A DNA stretch of 64,000 nt from Bradyrhizobium sp. 199 (lineage in GTDB: Bacteria > Pseudomonadota > Alphaproteobacteria > Rhizobiales > Xanthobacteraceae). Below, in pieces: positions 29,854-39,145 of this stretch. Numbering within the stretch: the first letter of the stretch is position 1; the number at the start of each line of letters is the position of its first letter. The DNA lies in contig NZ_JADPJI010000002.1 of NCBI RefSeq assembly GCF_023073355.1, forward strand, positions 930,001-994,000. Direction: 5' to 3'. The translations under genes and the position numbers were made by a program. Below the pieces are notes generated by a model that searched no databases, was not told where the DNA came from, and worked only from the letters and a program-made list of their open reading frames with translations.

Positions 29854-31776
29854 ATGAATTCGCGCTCCAAGAATGCTCTCCGCAAGCCTGCCGCCAAAAC
29901 GTCTGCCCTCAAGAAATCTGCCGCCAAGAAAAATGTAGCCAAGGCAAAGTCCTCCAAAACGTCACTCGCCAAATCTTCGTCCGCAAAACCGGCGAGCAAG
30001 ACCGGCAAGCTTCCGGAGTGGAACCTGGCCGATCTCTATTCCGGGATCGATGCGCCGGAAGTGGCGCGCGATCTCGAAAAGATGGACGCCGACTGTGTCG
30101 CGTTCGAGACGGACTACAAGGGCAAGCTGGCGACAGGGACAGCAAACGAAGATGGCGGAAAATGGCTCGCGGAGGCGGTGCGACGCTATGAGGCGATCGA
30201 CGATCTCGCCGGCCGCCTCGGCTCCTATGCCGGTCTCGTTCATGCCGGTGACAGCGTGGATCCCAAGATTTCAAAGTTTTACGGCGATGTCTCCGAGCGG
30301 CTGACGGCGGCGTCCACGCATCTGTTGTTTTTCGCGCTCGAGCTCAATCGCGTCGATGACGATATTTTGAACCGTGCCATGCAAGCCCCCGAGCTCGCGC
30401 ATTACCGTCCCTGGATCGAGGATCTGCGCAAGGAGAAGCCGTATCAGCTCGACGATAAGCTCGAGCAGCTTTTTCTGGAGAAGGCGCAGACCGGCTATTC
30501 CGCCTTCAACCGGCTGTTCGACCAGACCATCTCCAGCCTGCGCTTCAAGGTCGGGTCCAGGGAGCTGGCAATCGAGCCGACGCTCAATCTGTTACAGGAC
30601 CGCGACGGCTCAAAGCGCAAGGCGGCAGCGGAGGCGCTGGCAAAGACCTTCAAGGCCAATGAGCGCACCTTTGCGCTGATCACCAATACGCTTGCCAAGG
30701 ACAAGGACATCTCCGACCACTGGCGCGGCTTCAAGGACGTCGCGGATTCCCGGCACCTCAACAACCGCGTCGAGCGCGAGGTGGTGGATGCGCTGGTCGC
30801 TTCCGTGCGCGCCGCCTATCCAAAATTGTCGCATCGCTATTACGCGCTGAAGGCGAAGTGGTTCGGCAGGAAACGGCTCGCCTACTGGGACCGCAACGCG
30901 CCGCTGCCCTTTGCCGCGACCGACGTCATTGGCTGGCCCGATGCACGCAACATGGTGCTGACCGCCTATCGCGGCTTCTCGCCTGAAATGGCTGACATCG
31001 CCGAGCGCTTCTTCACCGATCGCTGGATCGACGCGCCGGTGCGGCCGGGCAAGGCGCCGGGCGCGTTCTCGCATCCGACCACGCCGTCAGCGCACCCTTA
31101 TGTGCTGATGAACTACCAGGGCAAGCCGCGCGACGTGATGACGCTCGCGCATGAGCTCGGCCATGGCGTGCATCAGGTGCTGGCGGCGAAGAACGGAGCG
31201 CTGATGGCGCCGACGCCGCTGACGCTGGCCGAGACCGCAAGCGTGTTCGGGGAGATGCTGACCTTCCGGCGGCTGCTGGCGCAGACCAAGAGCGCCAAGC
31301 AGCGCCAGGCGCTGCTGGCCGGCAAGGTCGAGGACATGATCAACACCGTGGTGCGGCAGATCGCGTTCTATTCGTTCGAGCGCGCGGTCCACACCGAGCG
31401 CAAGAACGGCGAACTCACCGCGACGCGGCTCGGCGAGATCTGGTTGTCGGTGCAGGGCGAAAGCCTGGGGCCGGCGATCGAAATCAAGGCGGGCTACGAG
31501 AATTACTGGATGTACATCCCGCACTTCATCCACTCGCCGTTCTACGTCTACGCCTACGCCTTCGGCGACTGTCTGGTGAACTCGCTCTATGCCGTCTACG
31601 AGAACGCGGCCGAGGGTTTTGCCGAGCGCTATCTCGGCATGCTCGCGGCCGGTGGCACCAAGCACTATTCCGAGCTGCTGCGGCCGTTCGGCTTGGATGC
31701 CAAGGACCCGAAGTTCTGGGATGGTGGCTTGAGCGTCATTGCCGGGATGATCGACGAGCTGGAGGCGATGGGCTGA
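29854..31776 (+). CDS. M3 family oligoendopeptidase (PepF-like)
   Basis: 640 residues. The first 45 are Lys/Ala/Ser-rich, and then the M3B oligopeptidase F fold begins (LPEWNLADLYSG). The zinc motif HELGHG is in MTLAHELGHGVHQ (about residue 430), with the distal Glu in TLAETASVFGEML. It cleaves short cytoplasmic peptides. The Lys/Ala-rich head is atypical for PepF and reads like an added low-complexity tail; a shorter start further in lacks a clear site. Single gene, divergent from the NtrC-type regulator. Confidence 0.93.
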   Translation: MNSRSKNALRKPAAKTSALKKSAAKKNVAKAKSSKTSLAKSSSAKPASKTGKLPEWNLADLYSGIDAPEVARDLEKMDADCVAFETDYKGKLATGTANEDGGKWLAEAVRRYEAIDDLAGRLGSYAGLVHAGDSVDPKISKFYGDVSERLTAASTHLLFFALELNRVDDDILNRAMQAPELAHYRPWIEDLRKEKPYQLDDKLEQLFLEKAQTGYSAFNRLFDQTISSLRFKVGSRELAIEPTLNLLQDRDGSKRKAAAEALAKTFKANERTFALITNTLAKDKDISDHWRGFKDVADSRHLNNRVEREVVDALVASVRAAYPKLSHRYYALKAKWFGRKRLAYWDRNAPLPFAATDVIGWPDARNMVLTAYRGFSPEMADIAERFFTDRWIDAPVRPGKAPGAFSHPTTPSAHPYVLMNYQGKPRDVMTLAHELGHGVHQVLAAKNGALMAPTPLTLAETASVFGEMLTFRRLLAQTKSAKQRQALLAGKVEDMINTVVRQIAFYSFERAVHTERKNGELTATRLGEIWLSVQGESLGPAIEIKAGYENYWMYIPHFIHSPFYVYAYAFGDCLVNSLYAVYENAAEGFAERYLGMLAAGGTKHYSELLRPFGLDAKDPKFWDGGLSVIAGMIDELEAMG

Positions 31777-31975
31777 GGCTTCGCGCTCCGGCGACGGGTC
31801 GTGAGTGCCGCCGCCACGGTGATCGATCAGGGCTGAGCGGCGCGCGCGCCGGATTCCCGTCAATCGGAATCCCAAATGACCTGATTTGCGGGAAACCGCG
31901 CCCCGGCGCCGTTGCCCTGCCCGAAGCTTTGCGGTATCCCAGCCCAAGAATTCGACTTTCGACTGGGGACAATCC

Positions 31976-32128
31976 ATGGCTGATCATAGCGAAGTGGCGT
32001 ACAGCACCGCCGACGGCAACGACTACGTTGCCCACGAGCAGACCTACGAGGGCTTCATCAAGCTGGTGAAGTACGGCACGGTCTCGGTCGCGCTCATCGT
32101 GATTCTGATGGCGATCTTCCTGACCTGA
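31976..32128 (+). CDS. aa3-type cytochrome c oxidase subunit IV
   Basis: 50 residues. The sequence ends in one membrane helix (VSVALIVILMAIFLT) after a short soluble part with HEQTYEGFIKLVKYG, the signature of the small bacterial aa3 oxidase subunit IV. It is an accessory subunit of the terminal oxidase in the cytoplasmic membrane; the main cta genes are not nearby. The ATG at 31976 is chosen because upstream in-frame sequence is not conserved-looking. It precedes the pnt operon by 137 bases. Confidence 0.85.
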   Translation: MADHSEVAYSTADGNDYVAHEQTYEGFIKLVKYGTVSVALIVILMAIFLT

Positions 32129-32265
32129 TCTATCGGCGGCTGCACACGCCAGCGGCAGCAGCTGCCCACAATATTTGCATCCAAGCCGGTCCCAAAACCG
32201 GTATCGAACGCTGCGGGAGTAACGCTTAGTTTGCGCGCGCGCTGTCCCGCGCCGCCGGAGGGCCT

Positions 32266-33393
32266 ATGAAGATCGCCGTTGCCAAGGAAATCGATCCGTC
32301 GGAGCCGCGGGTCGCCGCGTCGCCTGATACGGTGAAGAAGTTTAAGGCGTTGGGCGCCGAGATCGCCGTCGAGCCAGGCGCCGGCCTCAAGTCGGGCCTG
32401 CCGGATTCCGAATTCACCGCCGTGGGCGCCACCGTCAGCGCAGACGCGCTGAAAGATGCCGACATCATCATCAAGGTGAAGCGTCCTGAAGCCTCCGAGC
32501 TGTCGCAGTACAAGCGCGGGGCGCTCGTCATCGCCATCATGGACCCCTATGGCAACGAGGCCGCGCTGAAGACGATCGCCGATGCCGGCGTCTCCGCCTT
32601 CGCGATGGAGCTGATGCCGCGCATCACGCGCGCGCAGGTTATGGACGTGCTGTCCTCGCAGGCGAACCTTGCCGGTTACCGCGCCGTGATCGAGGGCGCC
32701 GAGGCCTTCGGCCGGGCTTTCCCGATGATGATGACGGCGGCCGGCACCGTGCCTGCCGCAAAAGTGTTCGTGATGGGCGTCGGCGTCGCCGGCCTGCAGG
32801 CGATCGCGACCGCGCGCCGTCTCGGCGCCGTCGTCACCGCGACTGACGTGCGGCCTGCGACCAAGGAGCAGGTCGAATCGCTTGGCGCGAAATTCCTCGC
32901 CGTGGAGGACGAGGAATTCAAGAACGCGCAGACCGCCGGCGGCTACGCCAAGGAAATGTCCAAGGAGTACCAGGCCAAGCAGGCCGCGCTCACCGCCGAG
33001 CACATCAAGAAGCAGGACATCGTGATCACCACCGCGCTGATTCCGGGCCGGCCGGCGCCGAAGCTGGTCAGCGCCGACATGGTCAAGTCGATGAAGCCGG
33101 GTTCGGTGCTGGTCGATCTCGCCGTCGAGCGCGGCGGCAATGTCGAAGGTGCGAAGCCGGGCGAAGTCGTCGACCTCGATGGCATCAAGATCGTCGGCTA
33201 CACCAACGTTGCCGGCCGCGTCGCGGCCTCGGCCTCCAGCCTCTACGCGCGCAATTTGTTCAACTTCATCGAAACGATGGTCGACAAGACCAGCAAGGCG
33301 CTGGCCGTGAACTGGGACGACGAACTCGTCAAAGCGACCGCACTGACCCGGGACGGCGCTGTGATCCACCCGAACTTCCAGCCGAAGGTTTAA
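32266..33393 (+). CDS. pntAA: NAD(P) transhydrogenase alpha subunit 1 (soluble NAD-binding)
   Basis: 375 residues. [20 protein letters not shown] starts the AlaDH/PNT N-terminal domain; the Rossmann part has [22 protein letters not shown] and [11 protein letters not shown]. It ends [15 protein letters not shown]. This is domain I of the proton-pumping transhydrogenase, which exchanges hydride between NADH and NADP+ at the membrane. In this organism, as in Rhodospirillum and other alphaproteobacteria, the alpha subunit is split into pntAA and pntAB. First gene of pntAA-pntAB-pntB. Confidence 0.97.
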   Translation: MKIAVAKEIDPSEPRVAASPDTVKKFKALGAEIAVEPGAGLKSGLPDSEFTAVGATVSADALKDADIIIKVKRPEASELSQYKRGALVIAIMDPYGNEAALKTIADAGVSAFAMELMPRITRAQVMDVLSSQANLAGYRAVIEGAEAFGRAFPMMMTAAGTVPAAKVFVMGVGVAGLQAIATARRLGAVVTATDVRPATKEQVESLGAKFLAVEDEEFKNAQTAGGYAKEMSKEYQAKQAALTAEHIKKQDIVITTALIPGRPAPKLVSADMVKSMKPGSVLVDLAVERGGNVEGAKPGEVVDLDGIKIVGYTNVAGRVAASASSLYARNLFNFIETMVDKTSKALAVNWDDELVKATALTRDGAVIHPNFQPKV

Positions 33394-33404
33394 GGAGAGC
33401 TGCC

Positions 33405-33722
33405 ATGGAGCATGCTGCACAGGTCGTCGACCCCTTCATCTTCCGGCTGTCGATTTTCGTCCTCGCCGTTTTTGTCGGTTATTTCGTGGTGTGGTCGGTG
33501 ACGCCGGCGCTGCATACGCCGCTGATGAGCGTGACCAACGCGATTTCATCGGTGATCGTGGTCGGTGCGCTGCTCGCGGTCGGCGTCGGCATGGTTTCGA
33601 GCGGCTCGGGCTGGGCGCGCGGCTTCGGCTTCGTCGCGCTGATCTTTGCCTGCGTGAACATCTTTGGCGGCTTCCTTGTCACCCAGCGCATGCTGGCGAT
33701 GTACAAGAAGAAGTCTAAGTAA
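33405..33722 (+). CDS. pntAB: NAD(P) transhydrogenase alpha subunit 2 (membrane)
   Basis: 105 residues with three to four hydrophobic helices, including [25 protein letters not shown], where [13 protein letters not shown] is a conserved signature of the PntA membrane part. With PntB it forms the proton channel. It starts 11 bases after pntAA with a good AAGGAG site. The C-terminus MYKKKSK is typical. Confidence 0.96.
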   Translation: MEHAAQVVDPFIFRLSIFVLAVFVGYFVVWSVTPALHTPLMSVTNAISSVIVVGALLAVGVGMVSSGSGWARGFGFVALIFACVNIFGGFLVTQRMLAMYKKKSK

Positions 33723-33761
33723 GCGGCCAGCTCGGGCTGAAGGGATTAATGGGGACCTGAG

Positions 33762-35159
33762 ATGAGCGCCAATCTCTCTGCATTCTTGTATCTCGTGGCG
33801 GGGGTGCTGTTCATCCTGTCGCTGCGCGGGCTGTCGAGCCCGGCATCGTCGCGCCAGGGCAATTTGTTCGGCATGATCGGCATGGGCATCGCGGTCGCCA
33901 CCACGCTGGCGAGCCATCCGCCGGCCGACGGCGTGGCCTGGGTCCTCGTGATCCTCGGGATCGCGATCGGCGGTGCGATCGGCGCGGTGATCGCCCGCCG
34001 CGTGCCGATGACCTCGATGCCGGAACTGGTCGCCGCCTTCCACTCGCTGGTCGGCATGGCCGCGGTGCTGGTGGCCGCCGGCGCGTTCTACGCGCCCGAG
34101 GCCTTCGACATCGGCACTCCCGGCAACATCCATCCGCAGAGCCTGATCGAGATGTCGCTCGGCGTCGCCATCGGCGCGCTGACCTTCACCGGCTCGGTGA
34201 TCGCGTTCCTGAAGCTGTCGGCGCGCATGAGCGGCGCTCCGATCATCCTGCCGTTCCGCCACATCATCAACATCGGGCTCGCATTGGCGCTGGTGTTCTT
34301 CGTGGTCGGGCTGGTGCTTTCCGGCAGTGCGATCGACTTCTGGCTGATCGTCATCATCGCACTGGCGCTTGGCGTGCTCATGATCATCCCGATCGGCGGC
34401 GCCGACATGCCGGTCGTGATCTCGATGCTGAACTCCTACTCCGGCTGGGCCGCCGCGGGCATCGGCTTCACGCTCGGCAATTCCGCGCTGATCATCACCG
34501 GTGCGCTGGTTGGTTCATCCGGCGCGATCCTGTCCTACATCATGTGCCACGCGATGAACCGGTCCTTTATCTCGGTCATCCTCGGCGGCTTCGGCGGTGA
34601 GACCGCCGCTGCGGGCGCTGGCGGCGGCGAGCAGAAGCCGGTCAAGCTCGGCTCGGCCGATGATGCGGCCTTCATCATGAAGAACGCGCAGAAGGTCATT
34701 ATCGTGCCCGGCTACGGCATGGCGGTGGCGCAGGCGCAGCATGCGCTGCGCGAGATGGGCGACATCCTGAAGAAGGAAGGCGTGGAGGTGAAATACGCCA
34801 TTCACCCGGTTGCCGGCCGCATGCCCGGCCACATGAACGTGCTGCTGGCCGAAGCCAACGTGCCCTATGACGAGGTGTTCGAACTTGAGGACATCAACTC
34901 CGAATTCGCGCAGGCCGACATCGCCTTCGTGATCGGCGCCAACGACGTCACCAATCCGGCGGCCGAAGAGGACAAGACCTCGCCGATCTACGGCATGCCC
35001 GTGCTTCAGGTCTGGAAGGCCGGCACCGTGATGTTCATCAAGCGCTCGCTCGCCTCAGGTTATGCCGGTATCGACAATCCGCTGTTCTATCGCGACAACA
35101 CCATGATGCTGCTCGGCGACGCCAAGAAGGTCACCGAGAGCATCGTCAAGGCGATGTAG
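33762..35159 (+). CDS. pntB: NAD(P) transhydrogenase beta subunit
   Basis: 465 residues. The first 270 are membrane-spanning (IIPIGGADMPVVISMLNSYSGWA is diagnostic), and the rest is the NADP-binding domain III with VIIVPGYGMAVAQAQ, the KYAIHPVAGRMPGHMNVLLAEA block and DVTNPAAEED. It starts 39 bases after pntAB. Together the three genes should supply NADPH using the proton gradient. Confidence 0.98.
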   Translation: MSANLSAFLYLVAGVLFILSLRGLSSPASSRQGNLFGMIGMGIAVATTLASHPPADGVAWVLVILGIAIGGAIGAVIARRVPMTSMPELVAAFHSLVGMAAVLVAAGAFYAPEAFDIGTPGNIHPQSLIEMSLGVAIGALTFTGSVIAFLKLSARMSGAPIILPFRHIINIGLALALVFFVVGLVLSGSAIDFWLIVIIALALGVLMIIPIGGADMPVVISMLNSYSGWAAAGIGFTLGNSALIITGALVGSSGAILSYIMCHAMNRSFISVILGGFGGETAAAGAGGGEQKPVKLGSADDAAFIMKNAQKVIIVPGYGMAVAQAQHALREMGDILKKEGVEVKYAIHPVAGRMPGHMNVLLAEANVPYDEVFELEDINSEFAQADIAFVIGANDVTNPAAEEDKTSPIYGMPVLQVWKAGTVMFIKRSLASGYAGIDNPLFYRDNTMMLLGDAKKVTESIVKAM

Positions 35160-35253
35160 CCCGCGAGGGAAACGGACCGTGGCCATCAACAGGGAATGGC
35201 ACCGGTCTCATCGCATGCCACTGAAGGCGACGTGCGAACAGCGCGTTGCACGA

Positions 35254-35276
35254 CACGCCGCCCACAAGGCGGCGTG
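35254..35276 (+). terminator. hairpin after the pnt operon
   Basis: CACGCCGCC (35254-35262) pairs perfectly with GGCGGCGTG (35268-35276) over a CACAA loop, about 95 bases after the pntB stop. No U run follows, so it may be a stability element or a weak terminator. Confidence 0.45.
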
Positions 35277-35371
35277 CGGCTGTCGCGATGTTCCGGCGAG
35301 CCTTCGGCCGGAGGTCATGAAATTGCTGCGGAGCCGTCGCAAGCCCTGAGCCGAAAGGCTTGCTGCGCATC

Positions 35372-36169
35372 ATGACCATCTTCAAGTGGATCGCCATCCT
35401 CCTGGTGACCGTCTATGGCGCCGGTCTCGTCGTGCTCTATGTCCGCCAGCGCGGGATGCTGTTTCCGATTCCGCCCGTTGGTCGCACCGCGCCGGATGCC
35501 GCGGGCCTGCCCGAGGCGGAAGAGAATATCCTGACGACGCGGGACGACGAGAAGGTCATCGTCTGGCATGTGCCGGCAAAGCCCGGCCGTCCCGTCATCC
35601 TGTACTTTCCGGGCAACGGTGATTTTCTCGCCGGCCGGGTCAGTCGCTTCAAGGCGATGACGGCGGACGGCACCGGCCTCGTCGCGCTGTCCTATCGCGG
35701 CTATGCCGGCTCGAGCGGCGCCCCGAGCGAGCAGGGCGTGCTGCAGGACGCGGCCGCCGCGTATGCCTTCACCACCGCGCGCTATGGAGCGGAACGAATC
35801 GTCGCCTGGGGCTTTTCGCTCGGGACAGGCGTGGCAGTTGCGGTCGCCTCGGAGCATCCTGTTGGAAAACTCATCCTGGAGGCACCCTATACGTCGACGG
35901 CCGACATCGCGGCTTTATCGTTCTGGTTCGTTCCGGTGCGGCTTCTGATGCGCGATCCATTTCATTCGGACGAGCGCATCGCGCGCGTCACTGTGCCGCT
36001 CCTCGTGATGCATGGCACCAATGATCTTGCCATTCCGATCGCGTTCGGAGAGCGTCTGTTCGCACTCGCGCATGAGCCCAAGCGGTTCGTTCGCATGGCG
36101 GGCGGTGGGCACGACAATCTCGATCAGTATGGCGCAATCGAAACGGCGAGAAATTTTATTGGCGATTAA
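35372..36169 (+). CDS. membrane-anchored alpha/beta hydrolase (BEM46/ABHD13-like)
   Basis: 265 residues from the ATG at 35372 (an in-frame TTG four codons earlier is possible). An N-terminal helix (IFKWIAILLVTVYGAGLVVLYV) anchors it. The fold has YFPGNGDFLAGR near the oxyanion region, the nucleophile serine in WGFSLGTG, the acid in GTNDLAIP and the histidine in GGGHDNL, so the catalytic triad is complete. Substrate unknown. The 3' end overlaps the next gene by 41 bases, suggesting coupling. Confidence 0.88.
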   Translation: MTIFKWIAILLVTVYGAGLVVLYVRQRGMLFPIPPVGRTAPDAAGLPEAEENILTTRDDEKVIVWHVPAKPGRPVILYFPGNGDFLAGRVSRFKAMTADGTGLVALSYRGYAGSSGAPSEQGVLQDAAAAYAFTTARYGAERIVAWGFSLGTGVAVAVASEHPVGKLILEAPYTSTADIAALSFWFVPVRLLMRDPFHSDERIARVTVPLLVMHGTNDLAIPIAFGERLFALAHEPKRFVRMAGGGHDNLDQYGAIETARNFIGD

Positions 36170-37601
36170 CGGTTTGTTTGCACGTCGGGGTTCCGCGGTC
36201 GTCGTCTCCTGCTTGACGCTTTTGCCGCAGAATGCGTTTGCGGCGAGCGGGCTCGACGGCGCGGCGATGCGCTGGCCCTATGCGCTGCCGTTTGCCGGCC
36301 TGTTGCTGTCGATCGCGCTGGGGCCGCTGCTGTTTCCAAAGATCTGGCACCATCATTACGGCAAGATCAGTGCGGCCTGGTCGCTGCTGGCGCTCGCCGC
36401 GCTCGTCGTCTTTGCCGGCACCATGGCCACGCTGGCGGCCTTCATTCACGCCATGCTCGCCGAATATCTCGGCTTCATCGTGCTGCTGTTCGCGCTCTAT
36501 GTCGTGGCCGGCGGCATCCTCATCACCGGCGACATCAGGGCCACGCCGGCGACCAATTTGGGCATCCTCGCGCTCGGCACTGCGGGGGCGAGCATCGTCG
36601 GAACCACGGGCGCCGCGATGATCCTGATCCGTCCCCTGATCCGTGCCAACCGGGCGCGGCGCCACAACGCCCATGTCATCGTCTTCTTCATCATCCTGGT
36701 CGCCAATGTCGGCGGCGCGCTCAGCCCGCTTGGCGATCCCCCGCTATTCGTCGGCTTCCTGCACGGCATCGACTTCTTCTGGACCACGCGAACCATCTGG
36801 TTGCAGACCGCGATGGTGGCCGGACTGCTGCTCGCCATCTTCGCCGTCATCGATCTCTGGCGCTTCCGCAGCGAGCCACCGCCCGGCGAGGCCGGTCCCG
36901 CGCAGCCGGTCCGCATCCGCGGCCTCGTCAATCTGGTGCTGATCGCGGCCATCGTCGCGAGCTTGCTGGCGTCGGCGGTGTGGAAGCCCGGCATTGCGTT
37001 CGACATTCTCGGTACCAAGCTGGAGCTGGAGGACGTTGTGCGCAATCTGGCGCTGCTGGCCATCGCGACGCTGTCGGTGTGGCTCACGCCCGACGAGCAC
37101 AGGCAGGCCAACGGCTTCACCTGGGAGCCGATCCGCGAGGTCGCAAAGCTGTTCGCGGGCATTTTCGTCGCCATCATCCCGGTCATTGCCATGCTCAATG
37201 CCGGCCATCGTGGCGCCTTCGCCTGGCTGCTCTCCGCGGTGACGGGACCGGACGGTGCGCCGCGCGAGGTCGCCTATTTCTGGTTCACGGGCCTGATGTC
37301 CGCGTTCCTCGACAATGCGCCGACCTATCTGTTGTTCTTCGAACTCGCCGGCGGCCAGCCGCAAGTGCTGATGCACCAGCTCTCGGGCACGCTCGCTTCG
37401 ATCTCCATGGGGGCCGTCTACATGGGGGCGCTGACCTATATCGGCAATGCGCCGAACTTCATGGTGAGCAGCATTGCCAGCGAGAACGGCATCAAAATGC
37501 CGAGCTTCTTCGGCTATCTCCTGCGCGCCGGCGCCGTGCTGATCCCCCTGTTCCTGCTGCTGACGCTGCTGCCGGTGGCGCCGATCCTGCACTGGCATTG
37601 A
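36129..37601 (+). CDS. sodium:proton antiporter-like membrane transporter (NhaD/ArsB-CitM superfamily)
   Basis: 490 residues with about 12-13 hydrophobic helices. LSPLGDPPLFVGFLHG and, near the C-terminus, MGALTYIGNAPNFMVSSIA are re-entrant-loop motifs of the ion transporter superfamily that includes NhaD. GTTGAAMILIRPLIRANRAR is also typical. Expected role is Na+/H+ exchange in the inner membrane, but other ions or anions cannot be excluded. The chosen ATG lies inside the hydrolase gene; a TTG about 30 bases further on is an alternative start. Confidence 0.8.
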   Translation: MAQSKRREILLAINGLFARRGSAVVVSCLTLLPQNAFAASGLDGAAMRWPYALPFAGLLLSIALGPLLFPKIWHHHYGKISAAWSLLALAALVVFAGTMATLAAFIHAMLAEYLGFIVLLFALYVVAGGILITGDIRATPATNLGILALGTAGASIVGTTGAAMILIRPLIRANRARRHNAHVIVFFIILVANVGGALSPLGDPPLFVGFLHGIDFFWTTRTIWLQTAMVAGLLLAIFAVIDLWRFRSEPPPGEAGPAQPVRIRGLVNLVLIAAIVASLLASAVWKPGIAFDILGTKLELEDVVRNLALLAIATLSVWLTPDEHRQANGFTWEPIREVAKLFAGIFVAIIPVIAMLNAGHRGAFAWLLSAVTGPDGAPREVAYFWFTGLMSAFLDNAPTYLLFFELAGGQPQVLMHQLSGTLASISMGAVYMGALTYIGNAPNFMVSSIASENGIKMPSFFGYLLRAGAVLIPLFLLLTLLPVAPILHWH

Positions 37602-37650
37602 ATCTCGCGCCTGATTTGCTACTGCTCGTTGAAGCAAATGGAAGCGGTGG

Positions 37651-38748
37651 ATGAGCGCGCATAATCCCATGCCCCGGTCGGCCTGGATCTTTCCGGCGCT
37701 CGCCGTGCTGTTGTTCGCAGCCGTCAGCGCGACAAACTACGTGTTCACGCTCTCGCCCAGCGGGCTCGTCTTCGCCATCGTCCTGCTGGTCGTCCTGTTC
37801 GGCGCGGTGTTCGCCGCGGTTCATCACGCCGAGATGATCGCGGAGCGGGTCGGCGAACCCTATGGCACGCTGGTGCTGACGCTCTCGGTGACCATCATCG
37901 AGGTGGCGCTGATCACCACGATCATGCTGGGCGACAAGCCGGCGCCGGCACTGGCGCGCGATACCGTGTTCGCCGTGGTCATGATCGTCTGCAACGGCCT
38001 CGTCGGGCTTTGCATCTTCATCGGCGGCCTGCGCTATCGCGAGCAGGGCTTTCAGCTCTCCGGCGCCAACGTCTATCTCAGCGTCCTGTTCGCGCTCGCG
38101 ACCATCACGCTGATCATGCCGAACTACACCACAACCACGCCCGGCCCGGTCTATTCGACGATTCAACTCGGTTTCGTCGACGTGGTCACGCTCGCACTGT
38201 ACGGGGTGTTTCTCTACACCCAGACCGTCCTGCACAAGGATTACTTCGTTCACGAGCGGCCGGACGGCGGCAGCGGCGAGGCGCATCAGTCGGGCAGGAT
38301 GCTGGTGCTCAGCGTCGTGCTGCTGCTGGTTGCGCTGCTGGCGGTCGTGCTGCTCGCCAAGAAATTCTCGCTGGTGGTCGATGCCGTCGCGGCCAAGATC
38401 GGGGCGCCGCCGGCCTTTACGGGACTTCTGGTCGCGCTCCTGATCCTGATGCCGGAAGGCCTCGCGGCCGTCTCGGCGGCCCGCAAGAACGACCTGCAGA
38501 AGAGCATCAACCTGGCGCTGGGCTCGTCGCTGGCGACAATCGGGCTGACCATCCCAGCAGTCGGCGTCGCCACCTACGCGCTCGACAAGGAGCTCGAGCT
38601 CGGCCTCAACGCCCAGGGCAGCGTGCTTTTGCTCCTGACCTTCTTCCTGAGCATGCTGACCTTCGGCACGGGCAGGACCAATGTCCTGTTCGGACTGGTC
38701 CATATGGTGGTATTTGCGGTCTACGTGTTCATGGTCTTCGTGCCCTGA
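37651..38748 (+). CDS. chaA: calcium:proton antiporter, CaCA family (ChaA/y4hA-like)
   Basis: 365 residues, the length of E. coli ChaA. Two homologous halves of about five helices each carry the acidic CaCA repeats: GEPYGTLVLTLSVTIIEVALI in the first and LLILMPEGLAAVSAARKNDLQ in the second. Such proteins exchange Ca2+ (or Na+/K+) for protons in the inner membrane. It follows the Na+/H+ antiporter-like gene by 49 bases, so this looks like a small ion-homeostasis unit. Confidence 0.88.
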   Translation: MSAHNPMPRSAWIFPALAVLLFAAVSATNYVFTLSPSGLVFAIVLLVVLFGAVFAAVHHAEMIAERVGEPYGTLVLTLSVTIIEVALITTIMLGDKPAPALARDTVFAVVMIVCNGLVGLCIFIGGLRYREQGFQLSGANVYLSVLFALATITLIMPNYTTTTPGPVYSTIQLGFVDVVTLALYGVFLYTQTVLHKDYFVHERPDGGSGEAHQSGRMLVLSVVLLLVALLAVVLLAKKFSLVVDAVAAKIGAPPAFTGLLVALLILMPEGLAAVSAARKNDLQKSINLALGSSLATIGLTIPAVGVATYALDKELELGLNAQGSVLLLLTFFLSMLTFGTGRTNVLFGLVHMVVFAVYVFMVFVP

Positions 38749-38768
38749 AACGCATAGGGGGAGTTCCG

Positions 38769-39053
38769 ATGCTTGCCGCCAAGTCCGAGGTTCAGATCGA
38801 AAATGAGGAGGTCCGGGTGACGGAATGGCGCCTTCCGCCCGGCGGGGCCACCGGGCATCACACCCATGGCATGGACTACGTCATTGTTCCCGTCGTCGCG
38901 GGAGAGATGACCATCGTAGCGCCGGGCGGCGAGCGTTCCAAGGCACAGCTTGCGGCCGGTAAATCCTATTTCCGCAAAGCCGGCGTCCAGCATGACGTAC
39001 TTAACGAAACCTCAACCGAGATCGTGTTCCTTGAGATCGAGCTGAAGCCGTAA
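38769..39053 (+). CDS. small cupin-domain protein
   Basis: 94 residues, a single cupin barrel. VRVTEWRLPPGGATGHHTHGMDYVI in outline contains the first metal-binding cupin motif (HHTHG...), and GKSYFRKAGVQHDVLNET supplies the second histidine. The enzyme or sensor role is unknown. It starts 20 bases after chaA with a GGGGGAG site, so it is likely co-transcribed. Confidence 0.85.
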   Translation: MLAAKSEVQIENEEVRVTEWRLPPGGATGHHTHGMDYVIVPVVAGEMTIVAPGGERSKAQLAAGKSYFRKAGVQHDVLNETSTEIVFLEIELKP

Positions 39054-39145
39054 GTCCGGCCTTTCCACTTGCCATCGATCCGTCGCAGTTGATCCCTTAC
39101 AATGCCCCAAAGTTCCCGCATCAGATCGCGCGGGGAGTGGCCGGA